From Tractidigestivibacter sp050946515 (lineage in GTDB: Bacteria > Actinomycetota > Coriobacteriia > Coriobacteriales > Atopobiaceae), in NCBI RefSeq assembly GCF_050946515.1, contig NZ_JBMNUX010000004.1, positions 1 to 64,000 on the forward strand: a DNA stretch of 64,000 bases. Direction: 5' to 3'. Below, piece by piece: positions 1-6,894 of this stretch (its first letter is position 1; every line of letters starts with the position of its first letter). A program made the position numbers and the translations under genes. Under the pieces are notes generated by a model. It was not told where the DNA came from and ran no database searches. It was given only the letters and a program-made list of their open reading frames with translations.

Positions 1-7
1 TTTATGG

Positions 8-79
8 TGGGCGTTAGAAGATTTGAACTTCTGACCTCTTCCGTGTCAGGGAAGCGCTCTCCCCCTGAGCTAAACGCCC
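8..79 (-). tRNA. tRNA-Val (anticodon GAC)
   Basis: Read on the minus strand this folds as a cloverleaf: acceptor arm GGGCGTT/AACGCCC, D-arm GCTC...GAGC, anticodon stem CTTCC/GGAAG enclosing loop CTGACAC (anticodon GAC, valine), T-arm AGAAG/CTTCT with loop TTCAAAT. CC follows the discriminator A, but a full CCA is not encoded. A second copy at 5509-5580 on the plus strand differs by one base in the D-loop. Confidence 0.95.
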
Positions 80-110
80 AAAATAGGTGTCGCTCGCGCG
101 ACGCGGGAAT

Positions 111-139
111 ACTATAGGGGACTGACCCTCTGATTTCAA
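111..139 (-). promoter_or_regulatory. Sigma-70-type promoter of the left tRNA-Val
   Basis: On the minus strand TTGAAA (134-139) and TATAGT (111-116) are separated by exactly 17 bp and lie about 30 bp upstream of the tRNA 5' end. The boxes and spacing are seen directly; activity is inferred. Confidence 0.7.
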
Positions 140-210
140 CCAGAAAAAGAAACTCTTTCCTTCTTCACTAGCTACTCACGAGTGAGGGGGATTTTTCTGG
201 TCGGATTTTC

Positions 211-933
211 TTAATGGCAGCAGCCGTCGTGATGACCGCAGCCGGCATCTCCGTGTCCGCCGCATGTTGCGTCTCCCACTTGAGGAAGGTTGCCGGAGAG
301 AAGCGCTTCAACCGCCGCGTCAGTGCTTCCGGAAGCGCCGGCATACACTTGGATGCCTGCCTGGGAGAGCGCGTTGATGGCGCCGCCGCCGATGCCGCCG
401 CAAATCAGGACGTCGACGCCGCCAGAGGCAAGGAGTCCTGCCAAGGCACCATGACCAACGCCATTTGAGCCAACTACCTGCGACGATACGACCTTACCAT
501 CCTCGACGTCGTAAATCTTGAATTGCTCGGTGCGCCCAAAGTGCGGGAAGATCTCTCCATTGTCGTACGTTGCTGCAATTCTCACGTCAGTTTCCTTTCT
601 GCGCATTGGCCATGCGACGGGGTCAGGGATTTTTGCGGGAGCGTAGCGCACGTTGCCGCCTGCTACCTCAAGGCGCCTGCCGTTTACCAGCGCGTCGGCT
701 ATCGTCCGATGCGCTCGCTGGCAGATGCCTGCTACGGTTGCTCGGGCAATGCCCATGCGCGACGCGGCCTCTGCCTGGTCAAGCCCCTCAAGGTCAACCA
801 AGCGAATCACCTCGAGCTCGTCTTGCGTGAGGACGAGCGCATCGGAATCCGGCGCAGCTACCCCCTCGGGCGAGAACCCTACGAACTCAGGCACCATACC
901 TATTGTGCGGACCTTTTCCGGCCTTCCCGCCAT
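211..933 (-). CDS. DUF134-NifX fusion: DNA-binding and dinitrogenase-cofactor-type domains
   Basis: 240 aa. Residues 1-105 are a DUF134 domain: the N-terminus MAGRPEKVRTI followed by a sigma-70 region-4-like helix-turn-helix (ELEVIRLVDLEGLDQAEAASRMGIA split by the turn). Residues 118-220 are a dinitrogenase iron-molybdenum cofactor domain (IAATYDNGEIFPHFGRTEQF; ICGGIGGGA). The extreme C-terminus is rich in Cys and His (CGGHGDAGCGHHDGCCH), a plausible metal or Fe-S site. The start at 933 is chosen for its TTGGAG ribosome site; the frame stays open further upstream but has no other good start. In many anaerobes these two domains are separate neighbouring genes. A nitrogenase role is unlikely because no nif genes are nearby. 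A metal- or cluster-responsive regulator or carrier is inferred. Confidence 0.85.
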   Translation of the reverse strand: MAGRPEKVRTIGMVPEFVGFSPEGVAAPDSDALVLTQDELEVIRLVDLEGLDQAEAASRMGIARATVAGICQRAHRTIADALVNGRRLEVAGGNVRYAPAKIPDPVAWPMRRKETDVRIAATYDNGEIFPHFGRTEQFKIYDVEDGKVVSSQVVGSNGVGHGALAGLLASGGVDVLICGGIGGGAINALSQAGIQVYAGASGSTDAAVEALLSGNLPQVGDATCGGHGDAGCGHHDGCCH

Positions 934-955
934 CGCATGCTCCAATACCATTAGT

Positions 956-1000
956 GACATATGTCGAAAAAAAGGATAGCACGGAAGCCAAGATTGGCAA
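956..1000 (-). promoter_or_regulatory. Promoter and palindromic operator of the DUF134-NifX gene
   Basis: Minus-strand TTGCCA (995-1000) and TATCCT (973-978) are 16 bp apart. The perfect 10-bp palindrome GACATATGTC (956-965) lies at the predicted transcription start. A related half, GACATAT, occurs at 1010-1016. The arrangement suggests repression at +1, perhaps by the gene's own DUF134 domain. Sequence is seen; function is inferred. Confidence 0.45.
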
Positions 1001-1032
1001 GGAATTTCTGACATATTCCAGCAAGTGGCGGA

Positions 1033-1227
1033 TTTTTGGCAGGTGCCCCGGATGGGGGTGCGCATAACCTCCATGACCAAGCCCTTTTGACCCCTTGTCG
1101 TGGAGGTTATGCGCGCTCGGGTCGGAGGCATGAAGGTCGAAGCCTTCGGAAACCTGCTGGTCAAGTCCCTGCCCGCTTGTCGGACTCTTTCAGGTTGGCG
1201 CGCATAACCTCCATCGCCGCAGGTAGG
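1033..1227. repeat. Long palindromic repeat, copy A
   Basis: A 195-bp unit that recurs in direct orientation at 2709-2904. It contains an inverted repeat: TGCGCATAACCTCCA at 1059-1073 pairs with the GGAGGTTATGCGC arm at 1101-1114 across a 27-nt loop. A third single copy of the core, GCGCATAACCTCCAT, sits near the right end at about 1200. Together the two units bracket the two membrane-protein genes between them. This unit and the operator cluster to its right fill the gene-free stretch 934-1364. Confidence 0.9.
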
Positions 1228-1235
1228 AGAGGCTA

Positions 1236-1322
1236 TTTCGCTACAACATTCGTCCGCCTGTAGCGTTGCATTGCGAAACCATTGTAGCGAAACAGCCATG
1301 GTGCTACATAGAAATAGCTACA
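1236..1322. promoter_or_regulatory. Cluster of TGTAGC/GCTACA half-sites upstream of the HXXEE gene
   Basis: Five copies of the hexamer TGTAGC or its complement occur in 87 bp (1240, 1259, 1283, 1303, 1317). Two of them extend to a perfect 11-bp inverted pair: TTTCGCTACAA at 1236-1246 and TTGTAGCGAAA at 1282-1292. The cluster ends about 40 bp before the start codon at 1365, as expected for a multi-site operator. No candidate regulator gene is adjacent. Confidence 0.45.
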
Positions 1323-1364
1323 AATGTTTCGAAATGTAAGCGACCATCAGGTAGGGGGCTCGGA

Positions 1365-2063
1365 ATGGATGCGGCATGGGCTTGGTTTGTCAGCTGGGGA
1401 TGGATGTACGTAATGATTGCGATGAGCGTCACTCTGGTGGTCCAGATGGTGGTCGCTCGCCAGAAGGGCGATTCTTGGAGCAGCCTTCGCAAACTGGGGG
1501 CGCTCACGGTGATTGTGCTGACCTTCCATGTTTGGGAAGAGTGGGTCATTCCGGGAGGCTTCCATTACTTCTATAACATCGCGTCGGCGCCCGGTCTTCG
1601 CGACCGCTATCCCATGAACGAGCTTACCGATATGATCACCAACTTTGGCGGAGCGGTCATTTGGTTTGTCCTAGTTGAGCTGGACAAATATGGTCGCAAG
1701 ATGAGTTTTGCTGTCATGTTCTTCAGCTTCGCCGAGGTGGCAATTCATCTTCTTGGCGCGGGTCAATCCATGCAAGATTTCTACGACGCTGGCGTCTACA
1801 CCGGATTCTACGGCCCCGGTCTTGTAACGGCTCTTGTCTGCTGGCTTCCGCTCGGCGTGGCTTACATCATTTATTTCGTTGGGACCGGCATCGCGTGGAA
1901 GGACGTGTTGGGTGGGGCCGTCATCCTCGCGGCTTTGAGCTTCCTTCTGATCACGTTCCCCGAGTCCACGCTCAAGAGCGAAAACACGCCTTACGTCTTC
2001 GATAACGCAGGCTGGTACGAGCAGTTCATTGATGGCGAAACCGGAGCAATGCCGGGGGAGTAG
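1365..2063 (+). CDS. HXXEE-type integral membrane protein
   Basis: 232 aa with about six or seven hydrophobic segments. The sequence HVWEEW, followed by GGFHYFYN in the first half, matches the HXXEE motif of a family of bacterial membrane proteins of unknown function. A second conserved-looking cluster is the HLLG segment near the middle. The start at 1365 is preferred because AGGGGG lies just upstream; an in-frame ATG at 1266 lacks a comparable site and would add a non-membrane leader through the operator cluster. The next gene begins 12 bp downstream, so the two form an operon. No enzymatic activity can be assigned. The conserved His/Glu residues in a membrane setting could bind metal, which is inference. 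Confidence 0.8.
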   Translation: MDAAWAWFVSWGWMYVMIAMSVTLVVQMVVARQKGDSWSSLRKLGALTVIVLTFHVWEEWVIPGGFHYFYNIASAPGLRDRYPMNELTDMITNFGGAVIWFVLVELDKYGRKMSFAVMFFSFAEVAIHLLGAGQSMQDFYDAGVYTGFYGPGLVTALVCWLPLGVAYIIYFVGTGIAWKDVLGGAVILAALSFLLITFPESTLKSENTPYVFDNAGWYEQFIDGETGAMPGE

Positions 2064-2075
2064 GAGAGCGGAAAC

Positions 2076-2690
2076 ATGAGCAAGAATTCTAGGGGCGGTG
2101 CCCTGAAGAAGCTGCTGAAAGATCCCCTTTCGAACGAGCGGTTTGGAAAGGTCGGCGCTGCTATCACGATTGTTCTGTCTGCCGTGGCGGATGCATTGTT
2201 TCAAGCGACGTCGTTCCAAGCGCTTTCGAAGTGGGTCTTGCAGACGGTGCTTGGCTACTCGGCGGTGGATGCGGAGGCAAAGGTTGCCGAGGTAGTTTGC
2301 AAGCAGTCGACTCCGCTTTGGATGCAGTTTCTCTATGGGCTGCTTATGACGGCGTTCGCGATGGTCTTTCTTCTTGTGGCAGCTAAGCTGCGGGGCCGCA
2401 AGTTGAGCGTCGAGGGAAGGAATGCGGGGTCGTTCGGCCTTGCCTGCTCTTGGCTTGTCGTTCCAGCTTTGCTGATGCTTGTCGCGGCGATTGTCATTCA
2501 GGCATCGCTAGCTGCGGGAACTATCCTTTCGGTTGCAGCTGCCTTGTGCTGCGTCTTTCATATCTTGGAGTCCTGCAAGGTCGCGAACGTTAACGGCTAC
2601 GTGGCTCTTGCCTTGGCGACGGTCTGCTTCCTTCTTACCGCAATCCTTTTGGTCAGAAATCATGTTGTGACGCTTTGCTCGCTGCTATAG
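2076..2690 (+). CDS. Membrane protein of unknown function
   Basis: 204 aa, starting after GGAGAGCGGAAAC. A short basic N-terminal region (about 25 residues, rich in Lys and Arg) is followed by roughly five or six hydrophobic helices. A Cys-containing stretch (VVCKQS) lies between the first helices. I recognise no family. It is 12 bp from the HXXEE gene, and the pair is isolated between two direct repeats, so both proteins probably act together in the membrane. No catalytic motif is visible. Confidence 0.7.
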   Translation: MSKNSRGGALKKLLKDPLSNERFGKVGAAITIVLSAVADALFQATSFQALSKWVLQTVLGYSAVDAEAKVAEVVCKQSTPLWMQFLYGLLMTAFAMVFLLVAAKLRGRKLSVEGRNAGSFGLACSWLVVPALLMLVAAIVIQASLAAGTILSVAAALCCVFHILESCKVANVNGYVALALATVCFLLTAILLVRNHVVTLCSLL

Positions 2691-2708
2691 GCGGCTCCTT
2701 TTCGGGCA

Positions 2709-2904
2709 TTTTTGGCGAGTGCCCCGAACCCGAGTGCGCATAACCTCCACGACCAAGCCCTTTTGACCCCTTGTCGTGGAGGTTATGCGCACTCGGGTCG
2801 GCGGCATGGAGGCCAAAGCCTCCGGAAACCCGCTGGTTGGGGATACCGCTCGCTTGTCGGGGTCTTTCAGGTTGGCGCGCATAACCTCCATCGCCGCAGG
2901 TAGG
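2709..2904. repeat. Long palindromic repeat, copy B
   Basis: Direct copy of the unit at 1033-1227. Its hairpin is longer: a perfect 26-bp inverted repeat, 2728-2753 against 2773-2798, with a 19-nt loop. A further core copy, GCGCATAACCTCCATCG, lies at about 2878. Several arm differences between copies A and B are compensated on the opposite arm, which suggests pairing is maintained. With the terminator at 2937-2972 this fills the gap 2691-2993. Confidence 0.9.
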
Positions 2905-2936
2905 GGCTTTGCTCTCGCACACAGCCACCTCGGCAC

Positions 2937-2972
2937 AAAAAAGCGGGCCGGGCGAATGCCCGGCCCGCTTTG
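2937..2972 (-). terminator. Intrinsic terminator of the alcohol dehydrogenase
   Basis: GCGGGCCGGGC and GCCCGGCCCGC pair around GAAT. On the minus strand the stem is followed by a run of six T residues. It lies about 20 bp after the stop codon at 2994. Confidence 0.9.
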
Positions 2973-2993
2973 CATGTCAATGCAAGTCTTGCG

Positions 2994-4100
2994 CTACTGC
3001 TGGGAGATCCTCAGGACTGCCTTGATGATCTTGCCATCGTGACTGTCGGCAAGAGCCTGGTCGATGTCCTTGAAGTCGTAGAACGAAAGGATGCGGTCAA
3101 CGGGGAACTTGCCCTCCTTGTACCAGCTCACCAGCTGCGGCACGAAGGTCTTGGGGTTGGACTCACCCTCGCAGGTGCCCTTGACGGTGCGCATCGGCAT
3201 CATGACGTCGTTGCCCATATCGAACTTGTCGATCACGCCGGCGGCGGCCACGGGCAGGAAGGTGCCGTGATACTTAAGGGAGCGGATGGCGTTCACCATC
3301 ATGTGCTGGTTGCCCGAGGTGTCGATCGTGGCATCGCAGCCGCGTCCCGTGATGCGCAAGATCTCGGCGGGAACGTCTTCGACTTCCTTGCGGTTGACGG
3401 TGTGAGTTGCGCCAAGCTCGCGTGCCAGCTCAAGGCTCTTGGGGTTGCCGCCAACGGCAATGATGGTCTTTGCGCCGGCAACGGCAGCGCCCATGATGGC
3501 GGACATGCCCACGGCGCCGCAACCAAAGACGGCAACCTGGCTGGTCTCGTCCACGTGCGCGACGTTGAGCATAGCGCCGGCGCCGGTCTGCACGCCACAG
3601 CCAAGCGGAGCGACAATGCCCAGGTCAACGTCGTCATCCACCTTGTAGACGCTGGCGTCTGCCGCCACGGAGTACGTGGCAAAGCTGGACTGGCCAAAGA
3701 ACATCGAGACGTCTTTGCCGTTCTGGTGCAGTCGGGTGGTTCCGTCGGTTGCCGCAACGCCACCGAAGTTGATCTGGTTGAAGTTGTCGCAATAGTAAGG
3801 CTCGCCGGCGCGGCAGGCGGGGCAGGTGCCATCAAAAGCGTACGTGACGCCCACGTGGTCGCCCGGCTTCAGGTCCTCGACGCCAGGGCCAACCTTCTCG
3901 ACGATGCCTGCGCCCTCGTGGCCAAGCACCAGCGGCAGCGGAATGGGCACGCCTTGGGAGCGGCCGAACTCGTCGGTGTGGCAGATGCCGGAGGCCACGT
4001 TGCGAATCAGGACCTCGCCCGCCTTGGGCTCGTCCAGCTCGACGTCCTCAAGCAGGTAAGGACCATTCTTCTCGTGCACGACCATAGCCTGAATCTTCAT
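2994..4100 (-). CDS. Zinc-dependent medium-chain alcohol dehydrogenase
   Basis: 368 aa, cytoplasmic. The N-terminal GroES-like domain carries the catalytic zinc site (Cys40 in GICHTDEF, His61-Glu62 in LGHEGAG). A structural zinc loop follows with cysteines at CPACRAGEPYYC. The Rossmann motif is FGCGAVGMSAIMGA. The second strand ends IIAVGGN rather than with the usual Asp, which may relax NAD specificity. The overall pattern is that of the aryl/benzyl-alcohol and class III group. The start at 4100 has AAAGGGG upstream. It lies downstream of a LysR gene on the same strand. An 18-bp motif shared with the lysR promoter lies about 90 bp before its start, so LysR control is likely. The substrate is not deducible. 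Confidence 0.92.
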   Translation of the reverse strand: MKIQAMVVHEKNGPYLLEDVELDEPKAGEVLIRNVASGICHTDEFGRSQGVPIPLPLVLGHEGAGIVEKVGPGVEDLKPGDHVGVTYAFDGTCPACRAGEPYYCDNFNQINFGGVAATDGTTRLHQNGKDVSMFFGQSSFATYSVAADASVYKVDDDVDLGIVAPLGCGVQTGAGAMLNVAHVDETSQVAVFGCGAVGMSAIMGAAVAGAKTIIAVGGNPKSLELARELGATHTVNRKEVEDVPAEILRITGRGCDATIDTSGNQHMMVNAIRSLKYHGTFLPVAAAGVIDKFDMGNDVMMPMRTVKGTCEGESNPKTFVPQLVSWYKEGKFPVDRILSFYDFKDIDQALADSHDGKIIKAVLRISQQ

Positions 4101-4188
4101 GGAGACCCCTTTCCGTGGCTCATCCTTGATGCCTTGCGCCACACAAGACAATGCGCTCCATGATTATATGTTCTGAGAAGCGAGAAGA

Positions 4189-4206
4189 ACAACTATTTGG
4201 TTGATT
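4189..4206. promoter_or_regulatory. Putative LysR box upstream of the alcohol dehydrogenase
   Basis: ACAACTATTTGGTTGATT matches the lysR-upstream copy at 5165-5182 at 16 of 18 positions. It overlaps the stop codon of lysR and sits about 90-105 bp before the dehydrogenase start, a usual distance for a LysR recognition site. Confidence 0.55.
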
Positions 4207-5114
4207 CACTTTGTGCTTGAACTATCAGGCAGACCATCCTTGAACAGTTCAAGAAGCTGCCGTCTGAATGCCTCTGCCGGAGGAGAGAGACGCATCCCCA
4301 GCGGATAAGCAAAGTAGAGCGTGCGGCAGCATTCGGGGTCGGCAAAACGTCGTGCCACGGTGTGCGGCCGCGCTGTTCTCTCGGCCATATAGTCAAGCGA
4401 GATGCCAATCGCTTGGTTGTCCTCGGCAAGGTCGGCGATCAGCTCGTCACTTGAGGTCTCCATGTAAATGGTGGGCTCTGTCCCGTGCGAGAGAAAGCGA
4501 TTGATGTTGCCGTTGTACATGATGTACGTGCGGCCTTTAAGTGCCAGAGGCTGACCTGCCAGGTCAGAGTACTCAATCTCCTCTTTCTGTGACAAAGGAT
4601 TTGATTGATTGATGATGCAGCAATGCCTGGCGGTAAAGAGCGGCTCTCCGTGGAAGATGGCGGTGTCCAAAGGAGAGGGAAGCACGCCAATCTCCGAGTC
4701 GCCACGACGAAGACGCTCGACGGCGGGGTAGTCAGTCATCTCTACCAAGTTCAATTGAACGTTGGGGTTCATTTCCGAGAACTGCCGGAAAAACGACGGC
4801 GGCAGCGTGCAAATGAAGCCATACGTAGCCACGACGTCCAACATCTCCTTGCCGCTGGCAGCGCGCGAGAAGTTCCTGTCAAGGCTGTCGTAAGCGCGTA
4901 GCACTGCCACAGCGTGTGGACGCAGACGCTCGGCATACGCCGTCGGTTCAAGACCGTGCCGCGTCCGTTCAAAAAGCGGATGACCCACTTCCTCCTCAAG
5001 AGCAATGATGGTCTTGCTGAGACCTTGCGGAGAAATGCCCAGCTCATGGGCAGCGTCTTTCATGCTTCCACACCGCATGGTCGTGATGAAATACGACAGT
5101 TGCCTCTGGTTCAT
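4206..5114 (-). CDS. LysR-family transcriptional regulator
   Basis: 302 aa, close to the family norm. The N-terminal winged helix-turn-helix (MNQRQLSYFITTMRCGSMKD, then AHELGISPQGLSKTIIALEEE) is followed by the LysR substrate-binding domain from about residue 90. It starts at ATG 5114 with GGAGGAAAG upstream. It is transcribed in the same direction as the downstream dehydrogenase, with a 105-bp gap. A palindromic site CAACCAATTGGTTG lies in its own upstream region, and a close copy lies before the dehydrogenase. Autoregulation plus dehydrogenase control is inferred. Confidence 0.93.
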   Translation of the reverse strand: MNQRQLSYFITTMRCGSMKDAAHELGISPQGLSKTIIALEEEVGHPLFERTRHGLEPTAYAERLRPHAVAVLRAYDSLDRNFSRAASGKEMLDVVATYGFICTLPPSFFRQFSEMNPNVQLNLVEMTDYPAVERLRRGDSEIGVLPSPLDTAIFHGEPLFTARHCCIINQSNPLSQKEEIEYSDLAGQPLALKGRTYIMYNGNINRFLSHGTEPTIYMETSSDELIADLAEDNQAIGISLDYMAERTARPHTVARRFADPECCRTLYFAYPLGMRLSPPAEAFRRQLLELFKDGLPDSSSTK

Positions 5115-5164
5115 GAACTCTTTCCTCCGACGTTACCTGTCCGTGATTCTCTCGACACCATTAA

Positions 5165-5182
5165 ACAACCAATTGGTTGATT
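5165..5182. promoter_or_regulatory. Putative LysR autoregulatory site
   Basis: Contains the perfect 14-bp palindrome CAACCAATTGGTTG (5166-5179), 51 bp upstream of the lysR start. A near copy precedes the alcohol dehydrogenase (4189-4206). Confidence 0.55.
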
Positions 5183-5446
5183 AATGGTGCAAAACTTGCG
5201 TCTAACGTGAAGCGTAGCGCAAAGACGGGGGCGCAGCCTTGAAAGATGTAACCAATATCGCAGTCGGGAACTTTAGACCTTTCGCTTGCCGACCAGTTCA
5301 CAGACATCCCGATTTTCCGCAAGGATGAGGCTGGAAACGCCGATTTCAGGCCTGACTCGTACTCTGCCATGTATGGCGGAAAGTTGGCGGGAAAGTAATG
5401 TCTGAAGGGCAATTCCTGTGAAGCCAAAAAACTTTTGTAATTCTTC
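5183..5446. other. Gene-free spacer
   Basis: Between the LysR site and the tRNA promoter I see no convincing gene, repeat or terminator. Short open frames here lack ribosome sites and run antisense through the tRNA. Confidence 0.6.
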
Positions 5447-5476
5447 TTGCATCAGACGATGACTTTCGCGTAATAT
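5447..5476 (+). promoter_or_regulatory. Promoter of the right tRNA-Val
   Basis: TTGCAT (5447-5452) and TAATAT (5471-5476) are separated by 18 bp and lie 33 bp upstream of the tRNA. Confidence 0.65.
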
Positions 5477-5508
5477 AACTTCTGCTGCAACCCCAGCAGT
5501 ACATATTC

Positions 5509-5580
5509 GGGCGTTTAGCTCAGGGGAAGAGCGCTTCCCTGACACGGAAGAGGTCAGAAGTTCAAATCTTCTAACGCCCA
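5509..5580 (+). tRNA. tRNA-Val (anticodon GAC), second copy
   Basis: Same cloverleaf as 8-79, with anticodon loop CTGACAC. It differs from the first copy only in the D-loop (CAGGGGAAGAGC against CAGGGGGAGAGC). CCA follows directly at 5581-5583 after the discriminator A, or is partly encoded there. A strong terminator follows. Confidence 0.95.
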
Positions 5581-5590
5581 CCAAAAGCAC

Positions 5591-5625
5591 GCAGGTCAGA
5601 GGCGATGTCTCTGGCCTGCTTTTTT
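5591..5625 (+). terminator. Terminator after tRNA-Val
   Basis: GCAGGTCAGAG pairs with CTCTGGCCTGC, followed by TTTTTT. An almost identical hairpin ends the following lipoprotein gene at 6839-6866. Confidence 0.9.
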
Positions 5626-5843
5626 ATTGGGCAAATGCCGGGATTTTTCGCAAGCAATCGCGCCTCCAAAGAAGCAGCCAAGACTATCAACATCGCGTCA
5701 ACATACCGTTTGACCTGCGGCAACGCGCCTTTCATCTATCTGATTGCCCAAGGGGCGCTTGCGTCCGCACTACAACCTCTAACCTGATAGTGAGGTCGCG
5801 GTTCGCCGCACATCCGCGGAAGGCGCCAAACAAGGAGGCCACC

Positions 5844-6803
5844 ATGAAACGGACGCTTGCGTTTCTCTTGTCGTTACCTCTGGCCATCACGCTTGCCGCT
5901 TGCTCGTCGCCCACAAACAACGGGAGCACGAACAACGGCTCGACGACCACGGAATCCACTAGCTCGGACACCGCGAACAAGCCGGACATGGACAAGACGG
6001 AGCAGACCGAAACCGCCACTCCGACAGAGGATGAGAGCCTCTCCGCCCTTCGAAAAAGCACCGCCGACGCCGGAAAGGTCTTCGCAATCATCGACCTCGG
6101 CATGAGCGACGCAGCCACCGACAGCGCCACGCCTTACGATACTGACCAGCTCTCGCTTGAGACCTATCCGTTTATCAAGGACATCGACGCGGAGCACATC
6201 GTGGTCTCCCCCGACGGCGCAAGCAACGTCTTTTGCCTCGTGCCCGCAAACGCGAAGACAAGCGTCTCCGTCCATGCGGCAAGCATCAGCTCGTCTGGCG
6301 AACTAGAGAAGGGCGACGAGCTCTACGCCAGCGAGAAGGGCGACCCCATCATCCTGCGCTGCATGGTGGGCGACGTGATCACCGGCGTAGTCGTGACCAT
6401 GGAAGGTCCCGACGGCACGACCGTCGAGGACTACATGCCCTTCTACAGCGGGAAGGATGGCTCCCTCCTGACAACCGACGGCAACGGCGCCGACTGCGCC
6501 TTGAACGCAACCGTGTACGGAGAGAACTATAACGGAGCCGGTCCAGCCTCCGCCGATGACGCCGAGACCGCACTGCGCGGTACCACCGAAGTCGCCGATG
6601 CTCTTGAAGCAGGCAGCTCGCTCGAATACGAAGGCCACGAGACCGTCTTGTGCGAAGGCATCGAGACAGACTGCTACGTCTTCGCTCTCGGCGAGGATCA
6701 CACGGACCACTGGGTGACAGCAGACCGCTACGCCGTTGCAAACGACGGCTTCATCTACAAGTACGACGCCGTGAACGACACATGGTCCTATTTGATGGAA
6801 TAG
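5844..6803 (+). CDS. Secreted lipoprotein of unknown function
   Basis: 319 aa. A signal peptide (MKRTLAFLLSLPLAITLAAC) ends in an LAAC lipobox, so the mature protein should be anchored to the outer face of the membrane. A Ser/Thr/Asn-rich linker of about 45 residues follows, then a roughly 250-residue acidic globular part with no family I recognise. The start at 5844 is fixed by AAGGAGG eight bases upstream and by the signal sequence. It is a single-gene unit between two near-identical terminators. Confidence 0.85.
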   Translation: MKRTLAFLLSLPLAITLAACSSPTNNGSTNNGSTTTESTSSDTANKPDMDKTEQTETATPTEDESLSALRKSTADAGKVFAIIDLGMSDAATDSATPYDTDQLSLETYPFIKDIDAEHIVVSPDGASNVFCLVPANAKTSVSVHAASISSSGELEKGDELYASEKGDPIILRCMVGDVITGVVVTMEGPDGTTVEDYMPFYSGKDGSLLTTDGNGADCALNATVYGENYNGAGPASADDAETALRGTTEVADALEAGSSLEYEGHETVLCEGIETDCYVFALGEDHTDHWVTADRYAVANDGFIYKYDAVNDTWSYLME

Positions 6804-6838
6804 TCTCCTTGCGACCACACTCTGCCCATCTATAGCAT

Positions 6839-6872
6839 GCAGGCCAGAGACATTGTCTCTGGCCTGCTCTTC
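6839..6872 (+). terminator. Terminator-like hairpin after the lipoprotein
   Basis: GCAGGCCAGAGAC pairs with GTCTCTGGCCTGC around ATT, followed by the weak U-tract TCTTCATT. It also lies just beyond the convergent esterase gene. Confidence 0.8.
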
Positions 6873-6894
6873 ATTGTAGCAACAAGAGATCTCG

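Noticed and set aside
211..933. Role in nitrogen fixation
   Set aside because: NifX-like domains are widespread outside nitrogen fixers and no nif gene is in the window.
211..1299. Longer start for the DUF134-NifX gene at 1299
   Set aside because: It would extend through the promoter, the palindromic repeat and half-sites; the start at 933 has TTGGAG and matches the family N-terminus.
1033..2904. Insertion sequence or composite transposon
   Set aside because: No transposase, no target-site duplication seen; kept only as a repeat-framed cassette.
2970..4163. A 397-residue plus-strand frame over the dehydrogenase
   Set aside because: The minus-strand frame has clear zinc and Rossmann motifs; the plus frame has none.
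5161..5590. Small open frames antisense to the right tRNA-Val
   Set aside because: They run through the tRNA and its promoter and have no ribosome site.
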